Assembly: GCA_037176885.1 (NCBI GenBank)
Contig: JAWWNJ010000274.1
Location: 1 to 64,000, forward strand
Direction of reading: 5' to 3'
DNA from: Favolaschia claudopus
Lineage: Eukaryota > Basidiomycota > Agaricomycetes > Agaricales > Mycenaceae
DNA: 64,000 nt
Shown: in pieces, positions 55,549 to 64,000 of the stretch
How the letters are laid out: every line of letters starts with the position of its first letter
Position numbering within the stretch: position 1 is the stretch's first letter
The notes under the pieces: model-generated
Seen by the model: only the letters and a program-made list of their open reading frames with translations
What the model was told of the DNA's origin: nothing
Databases searched by the model: none
Translations under genes and position numbers: made by a program

Positions 55549-55640
55549 ATGCCCTGTAGCGCTGGTACGAAACTGTGTTTCATCAGCAATCCTCGTCCTC
55601 AAAATCGTTACACCAACCCGTTCGATTCGGGGCAGGTTAT
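55549..55640 (+). ncRNA. tRNA-like unit D3
   Basis: CCTG pairs with CAGG at the ends. The 5' hairpin is damaged (GCGC-TGGT-ACGA). The T-arm is CCCG-TTCGATT-CGGG. T7 at 55661-55667. This unit and about 100 bases of its 3' flank recur in inverse orientation at 60.0-60.16 kb. Confidence 0.66.
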
Positions 55641-55940
55641 GGTCGAGCATATAATGATCCTTTTTTTCTTCTTGTCGATCGAGGTTTCAGATTGCCTTGA
55701 ATTCTGAGATTTTCTCCTCCCACGGTAAGCAGTGTCGAATTTTCGTTATCATTCTTGATTTTGGGTTCAGGACGATTTCATCATATGATTGAAATTAATG
55801 ATCGTTCAGTGGTCGTCTGAAATAGTGAAATTCAATCGAGGTATATGTAAAATGCATAGTAAGCAGAATAAGGCATGTAAGTATTCATAGAAGATGAGCA
55901 ACGAAGCAAGGAAACAATGCATCACGAATGTATTCCGTGC
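55641..55940. other. 3' flank of D3 and spacer
   Basis: The first 120 bases (GCATATAATGATCC, then CCTCCCACGGTAAGC) are shared with the flank of unit D4. The rest shows nothing recognisable. Confidence 0.4.
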
Positions 55941-56612
55941 TCATCCAATGTTCATCTGCCAAGTCTCGATGGAATTAGGCGAAGGTGAGAGTCCGAGAAA
56001 TTTGTTGAACCCAACCAAAAAATCCACTCTCTTTACCCCGCCGTGTTTCTCCTCGCGATACCCCCGCCTTCCACGCAACCGCTCATATCGTGCTCGATAG
56101 GACTCCGACACCTGCCGCACAAGCCGCCGCGACCCCAAAGCGCTAAATTCAGCCTGAGTGACATTCACCCGCAGCGCATTGTACACCACCTGGAAAACAT
56201 CGTTGACGGTGACGTGCCGCCCATTGGAGGCGGTTACGACGATCGACCAGGGGAGGTGTGGCGTGACGAGGGAGATGCACGGCTGTGGCGGGTATACGGC
56301 GGATTCCGCCGTAGAGAGACGAGGGTGGTGCGTGTAGATGGATGATGGTGGGATTGAGACGTCGAAATTGAGAACGGGCGAGTTGGAGAAGGTGAGGAGC
56401 GGATGAGCGCGGGACTGGCGCTTCGGACGATGGGTTGCGTATTGGAGCGGGTATGGGGTAGGTCCGGGAAGGCTCGCGTAGCTGTAAGATGGTGGAGTGA
56501 CGGGACCCGATGAGGAGGCTGCGGATGAGGAGGAAGCCTCCATGAGAGGCGGGGGATTAGGAGGAGGAGAGTGGAATGTGTTCGTGGAGGCGAAGCGGAC
56601 GCGAGCTGGCAT
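55941..56612 (-). CDS. DUF6699 domain protein, 223 aa
   Basis: This is a single minus-strand frame from ATG 56612 (MPARVRFASTNTFHSPPP). The N-terminal third is Pro/Ser-rich and disordered. The C-terminal domain then has VLNFDVSIPPSSI, SLVTPHLPWSIVVTASNG, VTVNDVFQVVYNALRVNVTQ, EFSALG and GVKRVDFLVGFNKFLGLSPS. These are hallmarks of the basidiomycete DUF6699 family, whose function is unknown. An upstream in-frame ATG at 56714 is less likely because the codons between do not resemble the paralogue. A second member lies 1.5 kb away on the same strand. Confidence 0.82.
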   Translation of the reverse strand: MPARVRFASTNTFHSPPPNPPPLMEASSSSAASSSGPVTPPSYSYASLPGPTPYPLQYATHRPKRQSRAHPLLTFSNSPVLNFDVSIPPSSIYTHHPRLSTAESAVYPPQPCISLVTPHLPWSIVVTASNGRHVTVNDVFQVVYNALRVNVTQAEFSALGSRRLVRQVSESYRARYERLRGRRGYREEKHGGVKRVDFLVGFNKFLGLSPSPNSIETWQMNIG

Positions 56613-58155
56613 TTCAGAACCTGTATGCTTGTGCTTGAGAATTTCAGATGGTGGTTGAAGTTCAGGAGCTTGCGAATCCACGAAAGGTTTTATGCCACCT
56701 CGAATACAAGCCACGATTCCAAATTATGCATGCTTGGCGCATGGGTAGCAGCAGGAAAATAAAAATACCTCGCAATCAAACCTTTATCGGCAATGAGACG
56801 GGGGCGGACAACAGCACTTTGCTTCGTCTCTACAGCTTCTTGTTACTCTCGTCTTCGTTCCGTTACCTCTATTTCAATACTTACCCATTTCGAGTAGCCT
56901 GACGTACAACAGAGAACGCACGATCAACGACAATATAAAGAGTGTGGGACGATGACACGCACCGCACGGTTAATCCCCCAGTCAATCTGACTCGATGACT
57001 TTGACGCTCGCACATCACAACCAATTCAAGCGCGCGCGTATTGCTATTGGGCTGCAAGGAGCGCGAAAATAAATTGATTTGAGTGTCCATCATATCAAGC
57101 CTCGTTGAAAGCGACACAATCAAGGTGGAGGTGGTCTGTTTATCTCAGAAGTACGAATGGGAAAAACGTGCAGTACCCACCGACGCCCCAATACAGTGCC
57201 CTCCGCAGTTGATGTCAGCAAATAAACAGATGCAAGGCTCGAAATACCACTGCTTTGACTGCGACGCCCGCAATTACTCCGAATAGATACAATGTAAAGT
57301 GCGGTGGGTTCCAGAATACCTTTTGGAGATGCAATCCCACATTATCCCAGCGTCTAGTCGGAGTGGCGTAATTCGAACGAAGCCAAGACCCAATCAGGAA
57401 TGGAGCTTCTAAATCTGGATGCGAGCCTCGTGGTGAAGCAGACGTTCGGAAATGGTCGGAGTGACTGTTTCTATAGCGCAACGGTGGTTGGCGTGAGGAT
57501 TCGTATCAGTGCGGAGTGGGGGAGAGGGGAGAACAATAACAACTTACTAAGATTTGCCGCGCATCGACATGTGGAACGATTGCCTGGACCGCCTTGGTGC
57601 TGTGTACATGTAAGCCTAAGGGCAGAGGGCTATCTGAACGCCGTGTGAGACTGTGAGTGTCGGGTAGACAGACCAGATAAGTAAATCGCCCAAAAATGGA
57701 GGGATTGACAGAAAATGATCCACACCGAACAATGTGGCGTGCTGTTCAGATACGCTGCATCCGCAATCCCGCATTTCCAACAGGAGTCGGCAGAGTCACG
57801 AAAGACGATAACGCGAGGCTCGAGTTGCAGCGACCAACGTTGGCAACCCATTAACGGAAACGTTCCAATTAATACAGGTTTTATATGCGTGGTACAGTGG
57901 TAGTACATTTTTGATTCGTAATTTTGATTGAGTACAGCAGAGTGGGAGACGATTAAGCTGGGAACCAGATAGCAAATTAGCAAGCAAGCAGAGAGCCGTA
58001 TGATAACAGAGTCAAGGAAGAGAAACAAAGGAAGCAGAAGAGAAACGGCACGCATCTATACTGGACTTCAGGGCGCAAATCGCATCCGTGAAATCCATCT
58101 AGTTTTCAGATACAATCTTCCTTTCGTGAACTTTTCTCTCCCGTCCCACGGGAAT
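56613..58155. other. Intergenic between DUF6699 genes
   Basis: No confident gene. A string with A-box character (TGGTACAGTGGTAG, about 57889) has no matching B box within 100 bases and was not called a tRNA. Confidence 0.35.
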
Positions 58156-58959
58156 TCACACCATATTCAGCGACCACACATTATGCGTGGTTCCCACCAA
58201 CGGCCCCGAAAGCCCCATGAACCTCGTCCTCCCTTCAAGGAAATCCACCCACTTGACACCTCGTTCCGCCTCCGTCTTCCTCCCTGGCTCGTCCACTCCG
58301 ACGAGCGCAAGCCCCGCCACGCGCTTAAAATACGCCGTGTCAACGGCACCGCGGCGTTCCGCCGGCAACACGTCGTATTCTGCCCTCCGGATCCCGGTGT
58401 GCAGCTGTGTGTGTAGGGAAGCGAGAACGTCCAGGACGGAGACGAAGGGTGTTGTTGGGTGGGGAGGGGTGATCTGCATTGCGTGGGAGAGGTGCGGGGA
58501 GGTGAGGGTGAGGGTTGGTGTGGGGGGTAATGTCGCGGGGCTGAGGAAGGCGGGGGTTATACGAGGAGTGAGGACGGCGAGGGGGTGTGCGAGGTCGAAG
58601 ATGAGGTTTGGCGGCGCGTGTGGGGTGAAAGAGAGGAGGGAGTGGATGTGAATTGGGGACGGTAGCGGAACAGCTAGGGAGGTGGGACGAGGCGATGCGA
58701 ACGCGGCGTATTCGACGTCCGAGGGCCAAACGCTATAGACGATGGGCGCCGGTGGGGCGAATGCGCCGTCTGAGACGAGGAGCGGTTCCTCTTGGACATC
58801 CTTCGTGGCATCTTTCGTCGGTGGCGATTCCGGCTGTGTGGGAAATGTGGCGGCGGAGGGGGACGGTGGGAGAGAGGAGGTGGAGGCGCCAGGGGATGGC
58901 GTCCACGGCAGGGGCGAGTACAGGGTGTTGGTAGTGGAGAAATGGACGGTCTTGGTCAT
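58156..58959 (-). CDS. DUF6699 domain protein, 267 aa
   Basis: This is a single minus-strand frame from ATG 58959 (MTKTVHFSTTNTLYSPLP), the same opening style as the neighbour gene. A Pro/Ser-rich linker is followed by LIFDLAHPLAVLTPRITP, TLTLTSPHLSHAMQITPP, FVSVLDVLASLHTQLHTGIR, EYDVLPAERR and GVKWVDFLEGRTRFMGLSGP. Both members share the order strand, PxL, VSVxDV helix, GVKxVDFL and FxGLS, so they are tandem paralogues that diverged long ago. The role is unknown. Confidence 0.82.
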   Translation of the reverse strand: MTKTVHFSTTNTLYSPLPWTPSPGASTSSLPPSPSAATFPTQPESPPTKDATKDVQEEPLLVSDGAFAPPAPIVYSVWPSDVEYAAFASPRPTSLAVPLPSPIHIHSLLSFTPHAPPNLIFDLAHPLAVLTPRITPAFLSPATLPPTPTLTLTSPHLSHAMQITPPHPTTPFVSVLDVLASLHTQLHTGIRRAEYDVLPAERRGAVDTAYFKRVAGLALVGVDEPGRKTEAERGVKWVDFLEGRTRFMGLSGPLVGTTHNVWSLNMV

Positions 58960-60066
58960 GGTGGTGGTCTGAGACGAAGCGACGCGTGAGCCCGGCACAT
59001 CACTTACGGGAGCAAGCGCCAACCAAAAATACCAAAAGTGTTAGACGTATCACCAAGGCATCCCTTGATCCATTCGGCGTGTCGACGGAGACAGGCTGCG
59101 TCCGGTGAACAAAGTTCAGGACGGGAATAGCCAGTCAGACATGTTGAAAAAACACCGGCTTGAAGGCATATATTGCAGTTGAAGCTGCATCCGTTGGCTG
59201 AGGTGGCAAGAGTTTTTCACTGGCAGGGTAGCGGGCGTTGTTGCTATGAGCCCCCGGATCACCCAGAGGGTTGCCTTAACATAGCTTGTTGATGCATCTC
59301 TGTGCGACAGGATGAACCGCATTGAGACATATTGAGCCAGATTCGCGTGAATAGCCTTGGATGACGAGACAGCTTTAGACAGACGTCTCAGATCGACCGA
59401 GAGGCTAGTCAGATGCGGACAAGGCCTTAGTTTAGTGATGAGTTTTCGTCTCGAGACTTTGGATGATGTGAAACCGTTGAGCCTGAAGCTGCAGGTTGGG
59501 CATTTGGGTCAGATTGCAGCATGAGAGGAGAAGGAGAGGTGTTACGAATTCGTAACGCCGTCACAAATTGATTGCCCTGGGGAGATCTCCGAACTCAACA
59601 CGATCACGTGAGGGACAGGACCGTCACGCGTCTTTAACTTAGACTTTTTATGTTCAACTTGCGTCCACGCGCATTGCAGGGTAGAAATTAGGCTTTTTTC
59701 CCCCTCCAGTTGGTTAAATCAACAAAACTTCTGTTCAAAAATCGATCCGCTCTAAACTGGAAGATCGAGCTAAAAATCGAAGCAAACTGGCAATAGCAGA
59801 CGCGCTCCCAACAGACTGGTCATGAAAATTACACCGGTAGACTCCTATTGCAGAAACTGAGACTACTAAAATGAAACATTACAACGAAACTCCAGCCGAA
59901 TTAAAGTTTTAAAGCATACTCGATGAACCCGTTCTGAACCTAAATTGAATAAAAAAAACGGTGATGAAAATTGAACGCGGCTTACCGTGGGAGGAGAGAA
60001 TCTGAGAATTCAAGGCAAACCAGAAACCTCAATTAAAGAGAAAAAAGGATCATTATATGCTCGACC
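58960..60066. other. Intergenic, with a 16-bp palindrome
   Basis: A perfect palindrome GTTACGAATTCGTAAC lies at 59541-59556. The last 120 bases correspond to the 3' flank of tRNA-like unit D4. No gene was recognised. Confidence 0.4.
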
Positions 60067-60158
60067 ATAACCTGCCCCGAATCGAACGGGCCTCCGTGAT
60101 GATTTTGAGGACAAGGATTGCTGATGAAACACAGATGCGCACCAGCGCTACAGGTTAT
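60067..60158 (-). ncRNA. tRNA-like unit D4, dispersed inverted copy
   Basis: The minus strand starts ATAACCTG and ends CAGGTTAT: eight perfect pairs. Hairpin GCGC-TGGT-GCGC is perfect. The T-arm is CCCG-TTCGATT-CGGG. The unit shares the string TGTGTTTCATCAGCAATCCT in its variable part with D3, as well as its flanks. T6 (complement of 60041-60046) lies downstream. It is better preserved than D3. Confidence 0.72.
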
Positions 60159-60467
60159 CTGACGGGCAAACTGTATGGAAGAACATCAAGCAAACCGATG
60201 AATTGAACATGCTGTCGATTCAGCTTCTAGATTGCCCTGGCTCTGCTTGAATCAAATTGAGTGGCGAAATGACCCGTATCTTGTTGTAAACTTCGACCCA
60301 CCGGCGAAGCAAAATAACTTGTGTCTGCGTACAGATTGCTTCACGAGATAAACGATCTATCTCATTTGGAATTCGATGATCAACGGTAGAACAAGCAGGG
60401 AAAACTCCTATTGAAAGAGTCCGCCACCATCCAATCCGATGAACGTACATATGTACACCAAGAGCCT

Positions 60468-62040
60468 TCAAAGAATCTTCGGATTCCCAAGCCTCTCCAA
60501 GGCCTCTCTATTCATCTCCTTTAACTTCGCCGGCGCCACCAACGTCGCAACCATCCCAAACCGGTCCAGCTTCCCCTCATTCTCCTCCTTCAAAAGCTTC
60601 TGCAACCGTTTCGTATTATGGTTGTCGCCGATAAACTCCGTCATCATCCACGGCAGAACGCTATCGTTGTCTGCGGCTCCTTTGATCTTGACGCCGAAGG
60701 ATTCGGCGAGGTCGAGGAGCTTCTCGGCCGGGTCCGGGATCATGTTGGCGCGGCAGGTGAGGACGAGGACGGGGAGGAGGTGTTTGCAGGCGGCTGGAGA
60801 GGTAAGTGCGACCTGTGGAAGGTGATCAGGAATGCAACAAAGAAGAAAAGATCGGCGCGAAAGTCAGACCTCGAGAATCTTATCACCAGGAACCGTCCTT
60901 CCGCCTGGCGGTCCTTCCCTCCCAGGGCTCAGCATAACGAAAAGCAGATCAAGGATCCTCGTCCCGGCAATATCCGGCCAAAACTTCTGAATCGGCAACG
61001 CCACACAAGCGACCAACTTGTCGAGCTCCTCGAACCGTCTTGTCCAGCTCAAACACCTTCCGATCAATTGGTCGATGAGATCCGTCGTAGGTTTTCCATG
61101 CGCAAAAAGGATGCCGCTGCCGTTTTCGAGACGGAATGTCCCACGATTCCAGAAGGGACTCGAGAAGAGGTTGAGCAGGGCGGTGTTTTGCGCGGGGGTG
61201 AATTTGCGGAGATGGGGAAAGAGACCGGCGAGGATGTTGGCATTGACCTGGTGGTAATTAATCGCAGGTGAGCGAGTCGAAACTCACCAAGGCATGTAGG
61301 AGGATCGAAAACTTACCTGGTTTTGCCACATCTCATGCCCACCGCCATTGGGAAGGCGAACGTGAAGAATTGCGTCCAGGACAATATCGATCCATTTGGT
61401 TTCAGTGCTATAATGGGGCTAGTGAGATCGGGATCCGATTCATCAAGTATGAACACGTACGTGATGGGCGAAAGATACGTCGTCCAGAAGCGCTGCGATT
61501 TACGGTTGTGCACCTGAGCCTTCGACTCAAGTTGTTCCCGCTGCATCGCTTCGAGTCTCCAGAAATTGCCCACGCCGTCGTCTTCCTCGTAGAAATCCTC
61601 ACCGCTGGTGTAAAAACTTAGTACTTAGTGAAAGGGGGGCAAGAAGACAACGTACTTGGCGCCAGAGATCAAGGAGGGGTTGAGATTCAACGACATGCTC
61701 TGCTCATAGATGGTATGTTGGGCACCGATGCGCACTAGCTCGTTGAGTTGGCTTTGGGTCCCGACTTGTGCGCCGGGAGGAATCGGATTCGTTGCGGCTT
61801 TGCATTGCGTTTTGTGGGATTTCCAATCAGCTGAAATAGTGATTTTTAGAGCGCACATCGCGATATTGATTAAGAAATCACCTCGTTGGCATTCCTTTGA
61901 GCAGTAGGAGGCTACGGGAATTCGGGTAAGTATCAGAATTTACGCATCCGATGTCAGGCGAGCCACTCACCGAGTTTGCAGGCAGAGCACCTATTAATGG
62001 CAGGCTTCCCACAGATACAAACGTCGTCCGAGCTAGACAT
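60468..62040 (-). CDS. MYND-type zinc-finger protein
   Basis: The start is ATG 62040 (MSSSDDVCICGKPA). The MYND finger is spread over three exons: CICGKPAINRCSACKL, a 30-nt micro-exon giving SYCSKECQR, and DWKSHKTQCK. All cysteines and the histidine are present. The rest is a mostly helical region: IPPGAQVGTQSQLNELVRIG, RFWTTYLSPITYVFILDESD, LFPHLRKFTPAQNTALLNLF, FWPDIAGTRILDLLFVMLSP and the C-terminal PDPAEKLLDLAESFGVKIKG. The stop is at 60468. MYND fingers bind proline-rich partner peptides. No SET or other catalytic domain is visible, so it is probably an adaptor of unknown role. It is typical of a mushroom-expanded MYND family. Confidence 0.82.
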
Positions 62041-62703
62041 ATTGCGGTGGCGATTGATATTTGTCGAGAATGTGAGCGATTTCAAGTTTTTTCTTTCAAG
62101 TTCCAAGTGAGTGGCAATGACAAGGGCAGCACAGAAGTCCGCCAGAAGGGAAAGGGAAAGTGAGGTGTGATATCGGTAGCGAGAGTAGCTCAATCTGAGC
62201 CAAAGGGTGCAACAGAGATGGAGGTAGAAGACAAGGAACACGCTCTTTGCCCTTGTTGTGCATCACGCTGTTTGCTGATGATCACCATTTGATGTGATCA
62301 ATTTCAAATGGTTATTGGTTAAGGTTTGAATCCGCTCCCTCCGTCGTGGCATAGGTGTGTTGACGACTGGAAAGGGACAACAAAAAAACCAAAAAGACAC
62401 GGAGTGCACGACCACAATATCTTACCAATTGGGGAAAAAAAATTGAACTGACATATAAGTATTTCCGCTGAATACGCAAACATTGATTGAGGCAAATGAA
62501 GACAAAGAGACAAACGAGAGTGCTCCTGTTGGGTGAGTAGAGAATCGGATGTCACTCAACTCGTCAACATGCTGGCACTGCTGCCCATATGCCAATGTTA
62601 TGTGGTTGAAGCGGTTGTCCGGATCACGCCGAACAATTCACACGGCCGTGACGTGTGTGACACTCGTTCTTCTTCTTCTTCCCCCACATCGTCGACGCTC
62701 GCA
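62041..62703. other. Intergenic
   Basis: No gene was recognised. The part near 62640-62700 looks like the promoter or leader of the F-box fragment. Confidence 0.3.
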
Positions 62704-62820
62704 ATGTCTCTACACGCCACCCAACCTGCGTTCTCGCCAGAAATCGAACGAGAGATATTCGAAACTTGCGCTCTGTTGCGCCCCATCTCGATCCCGAACC
62801 ACCTTATTGTGGGGGGATAA
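62704..62820 (+). pseudogene. Truncated F-box-like gene, N-terminus only
   Basis: This is a 38-codon frame starting MSLHATQPAF and continuing FSPEIEREIFETCALLRPIS and PNHLIV, then stopping at 62820. It matches the N-terminal part of the F-box-like protein at 44123. All downstream parts of that family (RTIAV, leucine-rich strands) are absent. Sequence after the stop is unrelated to the family, so the gene was cut off here. Confidence 0.7.
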
Positions 62821-63158
62821 TATACCACCCGCTCTAATCAGCAATGGTGCGTGGTGGAATCAAACCAGAGGATTAGAGTGATTTCTAATATACTACCTTA
62901 GAGTGCTTAGGCAGGGGGTAGGCTCACCGTCAACAGTGAGCTCGCAGTCGTTGTCGTCGTGGAGGGCAGCGAACAAGAGAGAACAGGTAGATACGTAAAT
63001 ATCATCAAATTTGCATATATTTGCGCAACGGTCTCGAGCGTCGCTTGGCGCTGTCGAGCACGATGAGCTCGATAGGCAGTTAAAAAAATAGCGTAAAATC
63101 TACAAAAAATAGAGTACATGGCTAGCTACTGTCGCATACTACAGCGTAGAAATAACGA
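62821..63158. other. 3' side of the second KDZ element
   Basis: No coding sequence was seen. The inverted strings CTCTAATC and GATTAGAG lie at about 62833 and 62871. No clear transposon terminus could be fixed. Confidence 0.3.
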
Positions 63159-64000
63159 CTACATTGTCAATATTTCGTCCGTATAAGAAGGATTAATGGG
63201 ACGGGCGGGCAAAGTAAGTATCGGCTCATCTTCTTCCTCACTCTCCTCGTCCGCATCCGCAGGGGCAACGGCTGCCTCCTCTGATTCACCAGCTCCATCC
63301 CCCAGCTCCCCGGCACGTCCTCGTCGAATCAGCTCATCCAGACCCGTCCACTCCTTCGCAAATTCCTCGGCCAAAGTACTTTGAATCGCTGCCTGTCGAA
63401 GCGCGTAAGAAGTCTCGCCTTCAAGCTGCGGACCCTCAGCCAGCCCGCGACGACCAATCTGCTGCTTCCACCAGCCAGACCGCCATCGCAGATACTGCAA
63501 GGTACGCCGCATCTCCTCCTCGAGGAGGGTGACCTCTTCCTGCCAGCGCAAGGCGCGTGCGCGCGTCTTCGCCCACTCGATTCGGACCGCTGGTGAGAAG
63601 GTTAGAATGAGAAGATGCGGAAGGATGGACTGTAATATAAACCTTCATTCATCGCCGCATCGTCACCCGGATTCCACTTCTCACCTCGCGCCATCCAAAT
63701 CCACGAAAGCGGCCGCGCTTCCTTCCTTCTACTCTTCTTCTTCTTTCGCTTCTTCCGCTCTGGGTCATGAAACATCGCCTGGGGCAAACCCCGCACGTCC
63801 TCTTCCCGCAGCTCCTGCAGCGTCCACTCCCATTCTTTCCGCCCTAATTCCCGCCCCAGATGTACCAAAGCCGCACGCGCGGCACGATATGTGGCTGAGG
63901 CACGTTTCACCTGCTCGTTCAGAGCGGTGATCTTGTCATTCGATCTCGTGTTTGCACGCACCCCCCTCGAATGCGCATCTTTGAGCTTGTAAAGATGGGT
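63159..64000 (-). CDS. Second KDZ transposase, C-terminal part, cut by the window edge
   Basis: The exon at about 63602-64000 encodes the helical tail with TYRAARAALVHLGRELG, WEWTLQELREEDVRGLP, a Lys/Arg-rich stretch and the family signature PLSWIW. The intron around 63598-63644 leads to VRIEWAKTRARALRWQEEV, EEMRRTLQYLRWRSGWW, ALRQAAIQ and an acidic tail ending at 63159. These segments line up with the end of the KDZ transposase at 4440-8137 (MSWIW, VRIEWSKAKARRDRWVEEV, EEMRRVLRFLAWRAGWW) but differ at many residues, so the two are separate insertions of related elements. The catalytic core would lie beyond position 64000. Confidence 0.88.

Noticed and set aside
48002..55640. CRISPR-like reading of the repeated GTTCGATTCGGG motif array
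   Set aside because: Spacing is 230-350 bp, copies occur on both strands, the repeats are structured 85-100 nt units, and the organism is eukaryotic. The tRNA-like explanation fits far better.
48002..55640. Ordinary tRNA gene cluster
   Set aside because: No unit has a standard D-loop or a 5-bp anticodon stem with 7-nt loop, so no anticodon can be assigned. Compare the canonical tRNA-Gly at 10982-11052.
48002..55640. SINE insertions
   Set aside because: A B box and T-runs are present, but I see no target duplications or common 3' tail. Within each group the spacers are homologous too, which points to tandem duplication. Not fully excluded.
57880..57960. tRNA-like A-box string TGGTACAGTGGTAG
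   Set aside because: No T-arm or B box lies within the next 100 bases, and no cloverleaf can be drawn.
59541..59556. Perfect palindrome GTTACGAATTCGTAAC as a regulatory site
   Set aside because: It is isolated and far from both gene starts. A 16-bp palindrome alone is weak evidence, so it is mentioned only within the intergenic entry.

Overview
The window reads as nuclear DNA of a mushroom-forming basidiomycete (Agaricomycetes). Genes are cut by many 45-75 bp GT-AG introns. The gene families are ones expanded in that group: KDZ transposases, TET/JBP-like dioxygenase, F-box-like proteins beginning with an LPLEIEREIFE-type motif, DUF6699 proteins, a BTB protein, and two-domain membrane proteins with a single C-terminal helix. 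I cannot name the species. All exon structures were spliced by hand from the sequence.

Layout. 0.5-8.1 kb: a mobile-element neighbourhood with a TET/JBP-like dioxygenase gene (minus), a divergent acidic-protein gene and a KDZ (Kyakuja-Dileera-Zisupton) transposase (plus). 8.8-10.2 kb: a short near-palindrome and a 718-bp foldback element. 11 kb: a tRNA-Gly(CCC). 11.5-14.0 kb: a cytochrome P450. 15.1-16.0 kb: an F-box-like family gene. 16.5-19.0 kb: a predicted secreted protein whose Lys-Ala-Pro repeats are each encoded by their own symmetric micro-exon. 19.9-27.0 kb: a disordered Arg/Ser/Pro-rich protein, a decayed family gene, a Gfo/Idh/MocA dehydrogenase and a decayed BTB gene. 27-39 kb: three SDR dehydrogenase paralogues, two of them in a recent 1.8-kb segmental duplication, plus an HSL-type alpha/beta hydrolase. 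42-47 kb: a two-finger GATA factor, an F-box-like gene and a membrane protein. 48-55.7 kb: a tandem, multi-family array of about 20 tRNA-like RNA-gene units flanking a CsbD/Hmp1-like gene, with one more unit at 60.1 kb. 56-62 kb: two DUF6699 genes and a MYND-finger gene. 62.7-64 kb: a truncated F-box fragment and the 3' part of a second KDZ transposase running off the right edge.

Most notable is the 48-55.7 kb array. Each unit has paired ends, a GCAC-TGGT-GTGC-type hairpin whose pairs change in concert between families, a second stem (CCGC/GCGG) enclosing a variable region, a T-arm with the TTCGATT loop that also forms a pol III B box, and a T5-T11 run shortly downstream. No ordinary anticodon arm is visible. 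This suggests tandemly amplified tRNA-like, pol III-type RNA genes. The second notable feature is the ten consecutive micro-exons (15-48 nt, all multiples of three, all phase 1) in the secreted-protein gene.

A caution: many otherwise good genes carry apparent single-base frameshifts, two of them at or beside homopolymer runs (24498-24503 and 3453-3457). Some may be consensus errors in the assembly rather than true gene decay.
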